Positions 43,827 through 56,942 of a stretch of DNA of 64,000 nt are shown piece by piece. The stretch comes from Liolophura sinensis (taxonomy: Eukaryota > Mollusca > Polyplacophora > Chitonida > Chitonidae), in the NCBI RefSeq assembly GCF_032854445.1, contig NC_088300.1:18951608-19015607 (forward strand), given 5' to 3'. The notes under the pieces are model-generated. The model saw only the letters and a list, made by a program, of their open reading frames with translations, was not told the DNA's origin and ran no database searches. The position numbers and the translations under genes are program-made. Positions within the stretch are counted from its first letter, which is position 1. Every line of letters begins with the position of its first letter.

Positions 43827-45776
43827 TTGTATATAAAATACGTCAAATATATTATACCAAGCAATTGATCAAAGGTATTTAATGGTTCTATCTGTATAGC
43901 TGCTGCTAACATCTAGTATAAACTGAAGTACAATGAAGCGTAAGGTCTGCACCACGTGGGAATGAGTCGCGTCCATGGCGTCGGCAATATTTCAGTCAAG
44001 TTGTGGCGAAAGAGAGATGAGTGAGAAGCATCAAACAAATGTAGCATAACATACAAAAAGACCATTTTAGAGTGTGGCGAAAAGCGAATCGCAGCGTTTT
44101 ACTCTGACGAACCGCCGATTTATTTGAGTGAGGATACGACAAGGGAATGGCAAGAGCTAGGTCTACTAGAATTAATTGCTGTATGGAACTTCCCTAATAT
44201 TCACATGCAGGGGCTGTGATTGAACAATTGCCTTGATAGGATCTAATTCTAACACAGAAATGTGGTTTACTGGACAGCAACTATCATTTATGACACGTTG
44301 CTTTCTCATCATGACATTTCAATGTTCTAAACCCGTATTACCCCTCTTGAAATCCCATAATGTATCAAATACAGCCACGACCTGGGCGTATAATGACAAA
44401 ATGTGCATCCGGGTCATCTTACTCGAAGCCCTCATAAAGTTACAAGCACGTAAACTGTCATGGTGGCGAAATGCCTCTAGTACTAGTTACCATGATAGTT
44501 ATATGCACGTAACTCTAAGATGGCTTCAGGTCCAGTCCTATGCCAGTAGAGCTACATAACAAACTTGGTGAAAAGCTGTGTGTGATGTACAGAAGAAAAA
44601 CAAAAAAGATTGCTCTCTGGAAATCCTCCACTTTGAGGGCTAAGTCTCTGAGCGTATTCTCTCGCCGTTATTCCTTGGCCGTCTCCACGTTTGATGAAAC
44701 CTAACTGTCACGTGCTTAACTGTAATTCACGCCTGGCCTATCCCTTGCATAAGCCCAAATGTGACGAAATCCTTTTGGTGATATTGGGATTCCTTGGCAA
44801 TTGGATTTGCAATCCGCGCCAAAACATCATTCAAATGTTGCAAACTCCCAAGCAGGAGAAAAAGAGGGATTCATGAGCAACAGGACTGCAGGCTCAAACT
44901 GCTAGCATTAGCGTTCTGTGCCATTTCAAGCCAGATTCGCTTATTTAATGAAAACACATTTTATTGAACAGTCAAAGGGTCAAATACAAATACTGGTCAA
45001 GGCAGGGTTGGGAACTCGGTATTGGAGATATTGATCTTTTAAGCAGTCACTCCTATCAGATTGACTAAACTGACATGTTGTGTTTCACATAGCAGGTGTT
45101 CTCTGAAGTGAACAACTTGACAGACCATCTGGCCGTTAAGACTTCCCACGCCATTTATACACATTCAGCAAAATTTAGTTCTATTTGAACATTCAAGATT
45201 TATATAAATTTTCAAGAACATAGAAAGAAGTCATCAAGAACAGCAGTAGGCTTAATAGAAAAAGCAACATGTGTCAGACGCCTAATGAAATACTCACAGG
45301 GTTTGGATTGGACAGGATGGAGCCAGCATTCAGCAAAGGTCAATGTCTCGACAATCTAAATTAGCCAGACAACTAATCTTTGGTCCAATTAGTAATAACC
45401 GAATTTACCTTCCTTTTGCTGTAATTTATCTATCGGATATATTTGTGAAGAATATAGCTTGAAAACAGTATCGACCTTTTGTTGAACAAAATGTTGTTGC
45501 TTGTGCATACTTATGTTATATGTACAATCCTATCCTGGCGCTCTCTTTTAATCCTATTTTATCGTAGCTAATCCTTGTGGACTTGTTTGATGAAGACGCA
45601 TCCGGTTAAGCGTAATCTGCTGTATACCCATTGCAGGCAAGAATGCGCTTTCCGGAACGCGGCCGCCATCAACTCCTGAAGGTTTTTCCCTTTTGATTCT
45701 TTGGTTAAATAAGGATAGTATTAAAAATACAATGAAAAAAAATTAATTTAACAATTATTACATTTATTTATTCATT
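43827..45776. other. Spacer, no gene seen
   Basis: A short GGCAATATTTCAGTCAAG fragment near 43983 may be another SINE 3' end in reverse orientation. The 108-codon frame at 44233 has no motif. Confidence 0.45.
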
Positions 45777-46035
45777 TTATTAATTAATTAATTTATTTAT
45801 CTGTTTCATTTGTGTTTTATGACGTACTCATGAGTTGAATTTAACGTTTTATTACATGTAATTATTTATGCATTTTATTAATTTATTTATTTGTTTGATT
45901 TGTGTTTACGCCGTACTCACTTTCACTTATTCGCCGGCCAGCATTATGGTGGGAGGAAAACGGGCAGAACCCGGGAGAAACCCACGCCCATCCTCAGATT
46001 GCTGGCAGACCTTCCCACGTACGGCCGGAGAGGAA
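45777..46035 (-). mobile_element. Two stacked family A SINE fragments
   Basis: A first tail-plus-core start (TTTATTTATCTG...TTTTATGACGTACTCATGAG, 45777-45840) is followed by a second tail and core (TTTATTTATTTG...TTTACGCCGTACTC, 45877-46035). The second runs to CGTACGGCCGGAGAGGAAG and lacks the head. Either one copy inserted next to or within another, or the 3' end was duplicated. Confidence 0.8.
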
Positions 46036-46770
46036 GTTTATTCATTTTCCTCCCCAGGCGCTATGAACAGTCACCAGCTGCTGAATGACAAATTCTCGAT
46101 GACGTCAGCTGAATTTGTTTTATATACCCTAGACTTGACAAAAGTTTGATAGTAGCCTAACAATTACTTTAGCTGACGCCTAATTCACACCTTCACTCAA
46201 GCATTATTTTAAACCTTTACTTTAGTTAAATGATCCTATTTTCGGTACCAAAAGAAGGAATTAGATGCAGATTTACTTGTAACAGGAGATTTGGAAATGA
46301 CGTTGATTGAGGAGTAAACAGGGAATTTTTAAGTGTCTCCGACGGGTTCTCAATAAACTTCGACTTGCTTCGACGTATCCATCTTCACAAAGAGAGGGGA
46401 TGAACAATCACGACTTAATAAAAGAAGGGAATCAATGTGACCTTCGTGTTTTCAGTTAGGCTGATCACTGAAAGTCCAAGGTCAAGATCAAGGTCAGTTG
46501 TTGCAGGCACGTAAAATTTATTTTCCGATGAAGGTTCTCTACATAAAACGAAGATGCCTGTTAAGTATATAGTTGTATGCTTAGGTTGCCAAAGTAGTTG
46601 TTTGTTCTAAGAGGAGTCAAATTATGTTTTAATCCATTAAGGAAAGGATTTCTCATCAGTGAGATCTGGAAGGATTAAACATAACAAACCTTTTTAAAAA
46701 TCCCTTTATTAGGAGCCCACGTGTTAAATACATTCGGCGGATCATAGAATATTTTCAGTGAAGATACATT

Positions 46771-46968
46771 ATGTGGAATGTGTCTTTATGGACCCTCACC
46801 GTGTCTGTCTCCTGGGCAAACCCCTGGCAGCTTGTGTTGTCTGGAAGTATAAACGACACTGGGTGTCAAAAAGCCATCAGCCAACTAGAAGATTTAATCA
46901 GTCAAAATTTATTAACCATGAATGCCTCTGTCAGCGGACTTCCTCAGAGAAATTGCTTTTACAGATAA
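46771..46968 (+). other. Candidate signal-peptide-like exon, unrecognised
   Basis: The frame encodes a hydrophobic Trp/Ser-rich start (MWNVSLWTLTVSVSWA) and a polar stretch GCQKAISQLEDLISQNLL, then ends in TAA. A good acceptor-like TTTTCAG lies just upstream. At the 3' end, CAG|ATAAGT would be a consensus donor except for A in place of G, and a real GTAAGA lies five bases on, past the stop. It might be a decayed or mis-read first exon. There is no family assignment. Confidence 0.2.
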
Positions 46969-46985
46969 GTGGTAAGATATGTTAA

Positions 46986-47899
46986 TATTTATAATCGATA
47001 ACAATTATAACTTCCGATCCATGTGCTTTGAGCACAAGACTAGGATTGACCACGTGTGTAATGAAACGTGTAAACTCAAAATATGCTTCATTTCAGTGAT
47101 ATTCTGGTATAAATCAATTGTATTGGGTGTTATGTTTTAATCCCACTATTAGATGTAAATAGTCCTAACTCATGCACCAGCTGTGAATGATTCCGCCTCA
47201 GTTCAGCCACTGTTGGTCTGGGTGCTATAGTCTCATCAGGGCCGTGAAGCGACCAGTGATTGATGCGTAGACCAGGTTAATTACCATAACTCTTTGACCA
47301 CTTCTGCCACCAGGCAAAGGGAGATTTCATTCACGATCAGTTCTGTGGTAATGTGCCATTGAAAACAAGATATATTGAGTTATACAAGACGCCAGGCCTT
47401 CGTCGCTACGATCAATCTGACGATTCTGTTCGTTCGGCCATGGTCACAATATTGCCCTGATGAAAGTGCTGACGGCCTTCGCGGTCACATAGCAGATTCC
47501 TGCAGATGTCAATATATGTGCCTTAGAGCAATGTCGCTTGTCAATTGTGATTTCTGGAGCGAAAGAAAAGAGTAGCGAATGCAATTACTGTCGACTGAAG
47601 CTACAATTCGACAGCTGGGATAAAACTAAAGATGACAGGAGTGTCTGTGGGGGCAGTCTGTAACCTGGTTATGTCAGATCTCGGTCCACCCTCCTTATAC
47701 TCGAAACTTTTGGCCTCTGAGCCAAATGCTCACATTCGCTCCAGTATGCATAAGAAACATGAGTAATATACAGAATACGACTTTAATCCAATGTTTGAGG
47801 ATGGAACTAGGATTATCATTTGTGAATTCATGGTTGCCCTTGTAATGTTTGAGGATGGAAGTGCGAATTCCTTGTTGGGTATTCTCGATGTACAATGGA
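46986..47899. other. Spacer, no gene seen
   Basis: A local duplication, GTTTGAGGATGGAA, lies near 47788 and 47847. Nothing else is recognised. Confidence 0.5.
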
Positions 47900-48208
47900 T
47901 TTCTTTATTTATTTCATTGTTCTTTACCGCCATATGATGGCAGTCCGTTTCTTTGGTGATGTAAGCCGGAGTGTCCGGCCTAAATCACCGACGAAGTTTT
48001 CTCGCTGGTGACATATAGGTAATCACATCATATTGGTGGAAGACAAGTGTTTTCCAACGAACGTTAGACTTCGCATCGTTGATCACTTATTGTGATCAAG
48101 GCCCGACTAGCAGTGTGATCGGGGGGATCCACAAATTCCTTGCCCAAGGGCGTATGTCCTAGCGATAGGTAGACCAGCGCTTTTAGGTACTAAACCACGG
48201 CCCACTCC
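47900..48208 (-). mobile_element. SINE-like element, family C
   Basis: On the plus strand it has a TTTATTTATTTC tail at the left and a possible head at the right (minus strand GGGCCGTGGTTTAGTACC, weakly A-box-like). The middle block (CATATTGGTGGAAGACAAGTG...CAACGAACGTTAGACTTC) recurs at 57.93-58.20 kb, showing it is an interspersed repeat. Classification as a SINE is tentative. Confidence 0.5.
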
Positions 48209-48875
48209 TATTTTGGAATTAATGGCTGACCGCTAAACTGGTGGACTACATTACATCATGACCTATTGTTCAATAACTGGCGGTTGAACTGTACGGGTTC
48301 ATTTGGTGGCAGTTGTGATACATTTCATCTTTAAATGACAACCGGAATTGTGGTATCTTGTCTAGTTGTGGTAATACTGTGAAAAAGCCATTCTATCAAT
48401 GGTGTAGATGAACAGTTTACTCACCCATGTATTTGTCACAACTGGACTGATCACCAGCGGAGAAATGAAAATTTGGTAAATTGTGTTCCATCCAAGTCAA
48501 AAAAACTTAAATGCTTCTAGGAAAGTCACTCAATAAAAATGGTCTCTGACGTCTTCGGCATTACATTGATACACTGGCCCATACTGGCCTCATAAATTCA
48601 CAATTTAACGGCCGATTGCGCCATGTATCAATTGTGTAGATATAACGTTTACTGCAATCCCGCCACTGTATGAAAAATAGCGCCAGTGGTCGTGGTCAGT
48701 CGTGTTACACGAGCTGTTTTTCTGAATCTGATCTCAGGGCTATTTCTCAAAGGGATCGCAACGTTACGCCGATCGCAAATGCCAAGGCGACGTATGCTGT
48801 CATTTTGCGACGTCATGGTGAATAGGCCGGCGTAACGTTACCACCCCATTGACAAACGGCTCCCCTTGGTATTAA
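48209..48875. other. Spacer before the segmental duplication block
   Basis: No coding or repeat feature is recognised. The sequence ends in a single CCTGACCCTCAT, similar to the minisatellite units found before later duplication copies. Confidence 0.4.
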
Positions 48876-51800
48876 GCCTGACCCTCATATTTATCCACCC
48901 ACGAACATTCCGAGCTGCTTGTCACTCTCTCCCCGAGTGTCATTTTTGAGGGGAGTCCGACATGACTGTAAGGATCTCTCTCCCTGCCGGTACCGGAAGT
49001 AGTAATTTGTACAGCAAACGATCATGTAAACACCCTGTGATAAAATCGATATAAAAGTGACAGTTTGATAATTGTGATAACTGGCATGTTGGAAATTAGC
49101 AGATCTAGGTTTTACTTTCTGTCTGCCCCCGGACGATGCTGCTCTGGTGGAGAACTTCAAATAGCCCTGACACTGTCTATCATGGTTTGCGGCATTCAAA
49201 CTAATTTACCTTAAAGAAAAGTGAAATACTACATAAAAATGTAGAGAGAAGCAAGGGATATCACGGTGTTAATGTTTCAAATATTGATCAAGTTGAGAAG
49301 TATGTGCATAAGACCAATCAATCAACATAAGATTCGGTAATTTAGTTGCTCAGTTTTTGTCGTTTAACTTTACATAAAATTGTTGTCTTCTTATAAAAAC
49401 ATTTTCATTGAGTGCTTAATGGTAACGATATAATTCGTAGTTTGTATAGTTTATGTAATACAGGCGTCGTTTTTAACGTTATTTAAGATTTTCATTGATT
49501 TCCCCTGTGCGGACAAACATTCTCCAGAAAGCGATCCCTATTAAATGGTGTGGAAAATAAAAAATTAAAAATCCTTGTGGAAGGCGTTGACTGTGGTGTC
49601 GCGAGGAGGGTGGTGGCTAAGTTTTTTTATGGACCGAATGCAGCAGTTCATTCAGTCGATCTACCAAAGTATATTGATGACGAGTTATGAATCCATGACA
49701 TATGTGAAGTGATACCACCGAGGCAAGAGGCCAGATGACGAAGAACGTTTTTTCCGCACCCATTAAAACGCAAAACCTTTTCCCAAGAATCCTTAGAGTT
49801 TCTTGGTGGAAAAGAAAATACATCGTCTTTTTTTCCGTATTGCCTCCTGTAACTATGCTCGTTAAGATAACATGAGATGAAAATAGATTATATTAAATGA
49901 CAGAAGCCTCTAAGTGAACCTGAGAACATTCCATTTCCATAATTGGTTTTTCCACATCACGGGTATATGTACAATCACAATATAATGCCGCTGAAATGTT
50001 TCCAACAACGGTCTTTGAAATCAATTTGAATCAACCTATTACTGACAAACGGTGTTTCCTAGAAGTGCCGACAATTTGTCTTCTTGACTGATTAGGAATT
50101 GAAGATTCTGTATTGAATCTCTCCAAACGACACCAGATTTAGCTTGTCACTAGATTAAAAACGTCAGTGTTGGCAGGCACACAGAGTATTAAAGAATCTG
50201 GTTTTACATTGCCAAGTATGTTGAAGCGCAGCTCAGAAGGAAAATTGTTCTTATGGACCGAGTCGGTAGAGTTGGAATCTTGTAACATTAGACATTTATC
50301 TTCCTTCATTTTACCTAAATTTGTTTAACATCACATGGACGCTCATAGGTAGGAAATGGCGCGTCTTTAGTTGTCTAAAGTTGAATGTTAATAGTCATTT
50401 TGCATCCAGCAAAATTATCATACGTCCATCCAAATGGAGCTGATTTGACCTTATAAGATTGATGTTATAAGTAGAGCTCTGTCCGCTAGGGGGCGTCCAG
50501 GACGATGTGATCAGTGGGGACATCAGATGTCACTGATCTTCTCAGCCCATTACGGAAGTGGAATCAGCATTCAATTTCCCATTTCTCCTACTTCTAAATT
50601 TACTCACTGACTTTGACACACATGATTTACGCTCTATGACGTCCATAGACCCGGTCCAAAACCGTCATGAGTTGAAATTCAACTCAGTTCAAGGCTTTAT
50701 CAGTGACATTTGTTTGTTCTGGTGTGGGTAATTTGGCTGGCAATTCACTCTGCATTTCTGTTGTCCTTTTGGAAAGGTGGTTCAGGGTTGAAAACGTTTA
50801 ACCAGAACTGCTGTATCAGTGATATGACGCAACAATTGTTAAAAAAAACATTTAGGCAGATGGAAGCAAGCAAGGAAACATACAAACTGCCTGAATGATT
50901 ATTAATGTAAATGAAGACCTACAGCATAGAGAATAAAAGTAGAGCAGCGACGACAGTGTGATAGCTGGTGAATGGTCTCAGGCTATGTTCAATTTATGAA
51001 AACTAGCCTATTGCGAAGCCTGCTGGTGTGTTAATAGCACACAGGCGAACAAAGGCGCAAACAGAGACACAAATTAACATAACTCTCCCCCAGGAAGACA
51101 TAGTTGCAGACAAATGGTTTGCGGCTATACAAACTTTTATGTCCCTTTATTCATTGCCGAACTGATAGAGTTAGCTTAAATTATTGGCATTAACCCGTGT
51201 ACTTTATATGCGCTGATGAGAGATTAGTTCGTTTGAAACCTGTTGCCATCAAACTATTAAATGGATTTCATCCACATAGTATAATGTGTAATAAATGTTC
51301 ATATGTTTTGTCTATGAACCTGAGTTATAATAATAGTGAATGATGGTTTCAATAAGCCAGTTCACAAAGCGTCATGTCTAGTAAGTAGACATTCTGTTCG
51401 ATAAGTACTTTATCAATTCTGCGCAAACATTTGTATTGGTTCTTTACTAGTCCAGACTTCATCAGCATTGCCACAACTTGGATGCGACAGCACATTCAGG
51501 TCATGGCCCGTTTGTCACTATGTTGTTAGTGAAATGTGATCATGCCATATCCAGGGCGTACTATGATGTCATTATTAAAAGCGTCCATTAAAGGGAATGG
51601 AACTGAAGGGTTGTTATGTTTTCGGAATGAGGCCAAAATCATTATGCCTTTGAATTATGCTCGGCTTTACTTGCAACCATTAAAAAGTTGACCCTGATCC
51701 TCATACAGAATCTGATCGTCATACTGAAACGGATCCTCCTACAGAGCCTGAACCTCAAACTGACCCTGATCCTCCTACAGAGCCTGAACCTCAAACTGAC

Positions 51801-52030
51801 CCTGATCCTCCTACAGAGCCTGAACCTCAAATTGACCCTGATCCTCTGACAGAACCTGATTCTCAAACCCTGGTTCTCAAACTGCGCCTCATCGTCATAG
51901 AACCCTCATCGTCATTCAAACACTGATCCTCATACTGACCCTGATCCTCATGCTCTGACCCTTAAACGGCGCCTGATTTTCTCATTCTTCTTACAGTGCT
52001 GTTATCTCTTCATGTCTGACTTTCTTTAGG
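48876..52030. repeat. Segmental duplication copy A
   Basis: The start block has GGATCTCTCTCCCT, AGTAGTAATTTGTA and GTGATAAAATCGATAT. Later landmarks are ATTTAAGATTTTCATTGATT (49480s), AGGCCAGATGA (49720s), GGGTATATGTACAATCA (49960s), TATTACTGACAAACGGTGTTT (50036) and GAGCTCTGTCCGCTAGGGGGCGTC (50473). All recur in order in later copies. Its frames are short and broken, so I see no gene in it. Confidence 0.85.
51690..51975. repeat. 36-bp minisatellite (2 x 18) at the end of copy A
   Basis: The unit contains ACTGACCCTGATCCTCCTAC and AGAGCCTGAACCTCAA. It lies immediately before the start block of copy B. It is related to the 18-bp array at 54.74-55.21 kb, and its length keeps frames open on the minus strand (Arg-rich RIRVSLRFRLCR). 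Confidence 0.92.
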
Positions 52031-53000
52031 AGGACTCGACATAATGGTAAGGATCTCTCTCCCTATCCTGCTACCGGTAGTAGTAATTTGTATTTCGAAC
52101 GATCGTGTGAATACCCTGTGATAAAATCGATATGAAGGCGACTGATCATTTGTGATAATTGGCATAGTTAGACAGTAGCAAATCTGAATGTTACTATCTG
52201 CCAGCCTATGTTGCTGGTGCTTTGGTGGAGAATTTCAAACAGCCCTGGAACTGTCAATCACGGTTGTCTGCATTCAAACCAACTTACTATAAAGAAAAGC
52301 GGAGTACTGCAAAATATTACCTTTCCAGTAGTCAGTCATTTATTGCGCAAACGGTTTCTTCTGTGATGTATGAGAGTTAACACTTCTTGTATTTCTAGAA
52401 AAATCGTTTTTAACATTATTTAAGATTTTAACTAAATGTGGCGGTGGCGAACAAGCATCCTCTAGAAGGAAACCCTTATTGTATGGTGTGGAAAACTGGA
52501 AACCCCAGTACGATGGCTTTGACCGACGTAACGCTGTGACTGTGGGTTTTTGATTCGAATTCAACAGCTCGTTCCATCGATCTTTGTTCGTGTACTTATG
52601 ACGAGATATAAATCAATGGTGCATGTGAAGGGATGCCATCTAGGCAATGGGCCGGATGATCTCGCCGTCAGTGTTCAGCCTGCCTTCAGTGATCTATTTG
52701 TTCAAGATGGAGGATCTTTCCCGCTCTCGGTTTAAACGCAGAATCCTTACCCAAGATTCCAGCTGATGAATTCCCGAAGACTTGTTACCTTGTGGATGAA
52801 GAAAAGATTGTCAAGGAATTTGCATCAAGTTACAGATGTATTTAAATTTAAACCAATTACTGACAAAACACTGTTTGCCAGAACTTCCAATTTTTCTTCT
52901 TGACTTTATCATACTTTGTAATCAGATGCATCTGAATTTATGCGTCCAGACAGACATTCGTATACCAGCCGCAATCCAATAAGGACGTTCCAGGTCAATA
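52031..53000. repeat. Segmental duplication copy B
   Basis: It repeats the copy A start block (GGATCTCTCTCCCTATCC, TACCGGTAGTAGTAATTTGT) and the later CAATGGGCCGGATGATCTCG and AATTACTGACAAAACACTG blocks. It is more compact than copy A, with the TATGTACAATCA block missing. Confidence 0.85.
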
Positions 53001-53665
53001 ATCACCAGGTCATTTCCCAGTATATAAAGTAAGAAAATAAGACGGAATCATGCATAGAGAAGCAGTCAACAATTTTCAATGATGTTGGAAAAACGCAAGG
53101 TATGTTCTAGGCGACTGAGTGAAATCAGCATTCAAATCGTGTTCAATGCCAGAATATCAGTTGTGGATAACAAAATATGTATCTCATTAGCGCAGCAACT
53201 GTTCATATATCCAACGTGGCGATCTAACTGAATAAACACGTTGAATATTCAGCTCCTAGCCTTGAGTTTCACGATCATGAAGCATAGCGCCAGAGATTGT
53301 GGACGGTTTTTCCATATTTACTCACAAGAGAGCTATACTCATTGTAAAACTTACGAAACTTGGAGCGAAGGCGTTTGATACAATGATCTTGACACACTAG
53401 ATTTTGCAGTAATGACTTGTGACGTTCATTGAAATCGTCACACAACACGCAGGATCTAACAAATGCTACAAGGCGAGACATGTAGACGCCATATGCAGGG
53501 CCCTTTGGTATATTGCTTTCCAAGTAAGGATACTTTACGATGTCAAAATTGAAATTAGCAATCTTGTCGTTAACTCTGCAAGAGAGGAATCTATTTTTGG
53601 TCTTAAATACAAATATAGGTCCAGATAAGATGTATCAGCTGGAGAGTCTGTGGTTTAAATAAATA
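53001..53665. other. Unique stretch between duplication copies
   Basis: I found no match to the neighbouring copies here, so it may be an insertion. The minus frame at 53275-53523 (82 codons, five Cys) is unrecognised. Confidence 0.35.
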
Positions 53666-55255
53666 TACTAAATAAATCAATGGTATACGAGAAGGGATGC
53701 CACTGGACCAGATGATCTCGCCGTCAGCGTTCAGTCTGCCGTCAGTGTTTAGTCTGCCGTCAGTAATCACTTTTGTCTGAGATGGAGAAGAACCTTTTCC
53801 CGCAAGGATCCTTTCACATGAACCCAGCTGGTCTGCTCTCCAAAGCTTGTTCCCTTGTCGAGGAAGACATAAAATCGCCCATTTTTTTCGCCGTGAATGC
53901 ACAGTTATGACTCGTTGCCATAACTTAAGATGAAAAGAGGTAATATTAAATCCTAGATGAATCTGAGATCATTCTATTTCCGTAATTTCTTTTTCCACAT
54001 CGCTGGGTATATGTACAATCATACTATAATGTCGTCCATATGTTCCCCGGCTTTTGAAATCAATTTGGATAAACCAATTACCGACAAAATAGTGTTTGCT
54101 AGAACTGCTGACTATGTTTCCACTTGACTTAGTATTAGAAACGGAATACTTTTTATCGGTCAATCTTTGGTGGCAGCTTGACGAAGAGGGAAATCCCCCA
54201 AATGTCAGCTGAATGACTTCCTTTGTTTTGTCACTAGTGGAAAACTTGGTGTTATATTGCGATGTGCTCTGAGATGCGTCTGAATTTCATCTTAACTGGG
54301 TCACCAGTTAACCTGTAAATTGACAAGAAGCCGTATTTGACCGATGGCGTGTGACCATTTGCCAGTTATTACACTGCCGTCGCTGCTCTGGTTTTTCTGT
54401 CTATGTTATACGTCTTAATTATAGCAGTACAGTCATGTTAAAGAGCATTTGTCACTAAGTCCTTCATGATGTGTGGTATACACACGTCTTCTGTAACACC
54501 AGATTTAGGTTCTGTTGAAAAGAGGGCCACTGAAATCGTAAGTGGGAACAATTTTACTCCTAACCCTGAATCTTGTGATTCTGGAACTAAGCTAAAAGGG
54601 TTATGCTTTTGAACTGAAAACAGGATTTTTGCTGAACAAACCAGTGGTGTTTAATGATAACAGATTGTAGTCAGAATGACTTTCAAACATTTGAAGAGGT
54701 TATAAAGCGTGCTAATATTTCATCCTTCAGAGAGTGTGATCCTCATTCTGAACCTGATGCTGATACTGGGCCTAACCCTTATACTGACACTGATCCTCAT
54801 GTAGATCCTCAAACTGTGCCTGATCCTCATGCTGAGCCTAAGCCTCGCACTCAACCTGCTCCTCACACTGGGCCTGCTACTCATGCTGAGTCTGATCCTC
54901 ATGCTGAGTCTGATCCTCATGCTGAAGCTGATCCTCATGTTGGACCTGATCTTCATGCTGAGCTTGATCCTCATGCTGAGCCCAATCGGCTTGATCCTCA
55001 TGCTGAGGCTGATCCTCACACTGGGCCTGCTCTTAATGCAGATTCTGATCCTCATGCTGAGTCTAATCCTCGGACTCAGCCTGATCCTCATACTGGGTCT
55101 GATCCTGATGCTGAGCCTGATCCTCACACTGGGCCTAATTCTCATGCTGAGCCTGGTTTTTATACTCAGCCTAATCCCCGTTCTAAACCAGGTTCTTATA
55201 TTGATACTTCTCCTTGTGCGGGGAGTGATATCCGTCACTGTGCGCGCGAGAGTCA
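53666..55255. repeat. Segmental duplication copy B' (start block missing)
   Basis: It shares GATGATCTCGCCGTCAG, TTTTTCCACATCGCTGGGTATATG and AATTACCGACAAAATAGTGTTT with the other copies. The minisatellite follows at its end. A short CCATTTGCCAGTTATTACAC block (54356) also recurs at 43465. Confidence 0.8.
54735..55215. repeat. 18-bp minisatellite, about 26 copies, open in three frames
   Basis: The unit resembles GATCCTCATGCTGAGCCT, with ACTGGG/ACTCAG variants. The plus frame from 54654 reads DPHAEP-type repeats, a second plus frame reads Leu-rich repeats, and a minus frame reads RLSMRI-type repeats. Because 18 is a multiple of three, open frames arise without selection; none has convincing flanking domains. 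Confidence 0.95.
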
Positions 55256-56740
55256 TTTTTTTTTATTTTGGAGAGCCCAACATGAGGGTAGCAAGGATCC
55301 CCTCTTCATTCCCTACACCGGCAGTAGCAATTTGTACATCAAAGAATCATGTGAATACCCTGTACAAAATCGATATAAAGATGACTGTCCATTTGTAATA
55401 ATTGGCATAGTTAGACAGTAGCCAAGCAAAGGCTACTGTCTGCACCCCCGACCCCCCACCCCATCTGCCCCTGTGATGTTGGTGCTTTGGTGGCGAAGCA
55501 ATAGCTCTCCATAGCTCTCTACTTTTCTCTACTACCGTAAGAAATAGCAATACTGCGTAGAATTGTTAACTGAGTCATCCAAGGTGTACAACTGTTAGTG
55601 ATTTTATTAGTGAGATTTTATTTGAGTTGCAAGTGATAGAAACCTGACAGTCGTATGTGAATAAATCGATGTAAGAGCCAGAACTTTAGCTGGCCAGCCT
55701 TTATGGTATAACTTTAAATGATAGATTGCACAGCGGTTAATTAAATTCAGGCTTCTTTTTATCCAGGAATTCGTTCTTACAGTCATTTAAGATTTTCATT
55801 GATTTTGCATTTGTGGACAAACATTCTGGGTAAGGAAATTGAATAGCTTGGAAAATAAAGAAAAAATAGAAATTTTAATGGAAGGTTGTGGCAGCCACAT
55901 CGCGAAGAGCGTGCTCGATGTAGGTTTTTTGACCAGAATGCAGCAGCTCGTCCTTTCCCTCTCTCATAGTATTCTGAGGGCAGGTCTACATGTGAAGGAA
56001 TGGCATCGAGGCAATGGGCCAGATGATCTCACCGACAGAGTTAATCTACCGTCAGTAATTATATTTGTCTGAAATGAAGTAGAACCAATATCTGGGTTAA
56101 GTGCATAATCTTTACCCAATAATCCAACTGGTGGACTCCATCCACGTAACTGTGACTATGCTCTTGCGATGAAAAGAGTTTATATTAAATCACATATGTG
56201 TTTAAAGTTATCTGCATGATAATTTCATTTCCATAATTGCCTTTTTCACATCACGGCATATATATACAATAATACCATAATGTCGTTCATATGTTTCCCG
56301 CATAGGTCTTTCAAATCACTTTGGAACATCCTATTACTGACATAAAAGTGTTTGCTAGAACAGTTTTTCTTCTTGACTTATCACGAATTGGATACTCCGT
56401 GTTGGCCCACCGTTGGCGCTATAACGAAGAGGGGAATCCCCCCAATGTCAGCCGCATGGCTTCCGTACAGAATGTCACTGAAATAAAAACCTCTGTGTTC
56501 ACAGGCACGCAGCGATCAATCAAAAAAACAAAAACAAAAAAAAATGTGGTATCATATTGCAGTGTGTGCTGAGATAGAGTGTTGTAACATCTAGACATGG
56601 CTGATTGAAATATTGCCGACGTGTCCATAAGCCATAATCATTCATTCATTCTAGATGTTTATCTGAATTATGTTCGCCCTGATTAACACTACTGTCATTT
56701 AACATTTCCAAATATAATGTTTCAAGAAAATTGCACACAC

Positions 56741-56838
<98 letters not shown>

Positions 56839-56868
56839 GTGCGTGTGTGTGTTTGGAGAAATAAATAA

Positions 56869-56942
<74 letters not shown>

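Noticed and set aside
46771-46968. N-terminal domain of a nose-resistant-to-fluoxetine-type protein
   Set aside because: The spacing of Cys and the QKAISQLEDLI segment vaguely recall that domain, but the conserved Trp and Lys-Pro-Pro-Ser-Gly features are missing.
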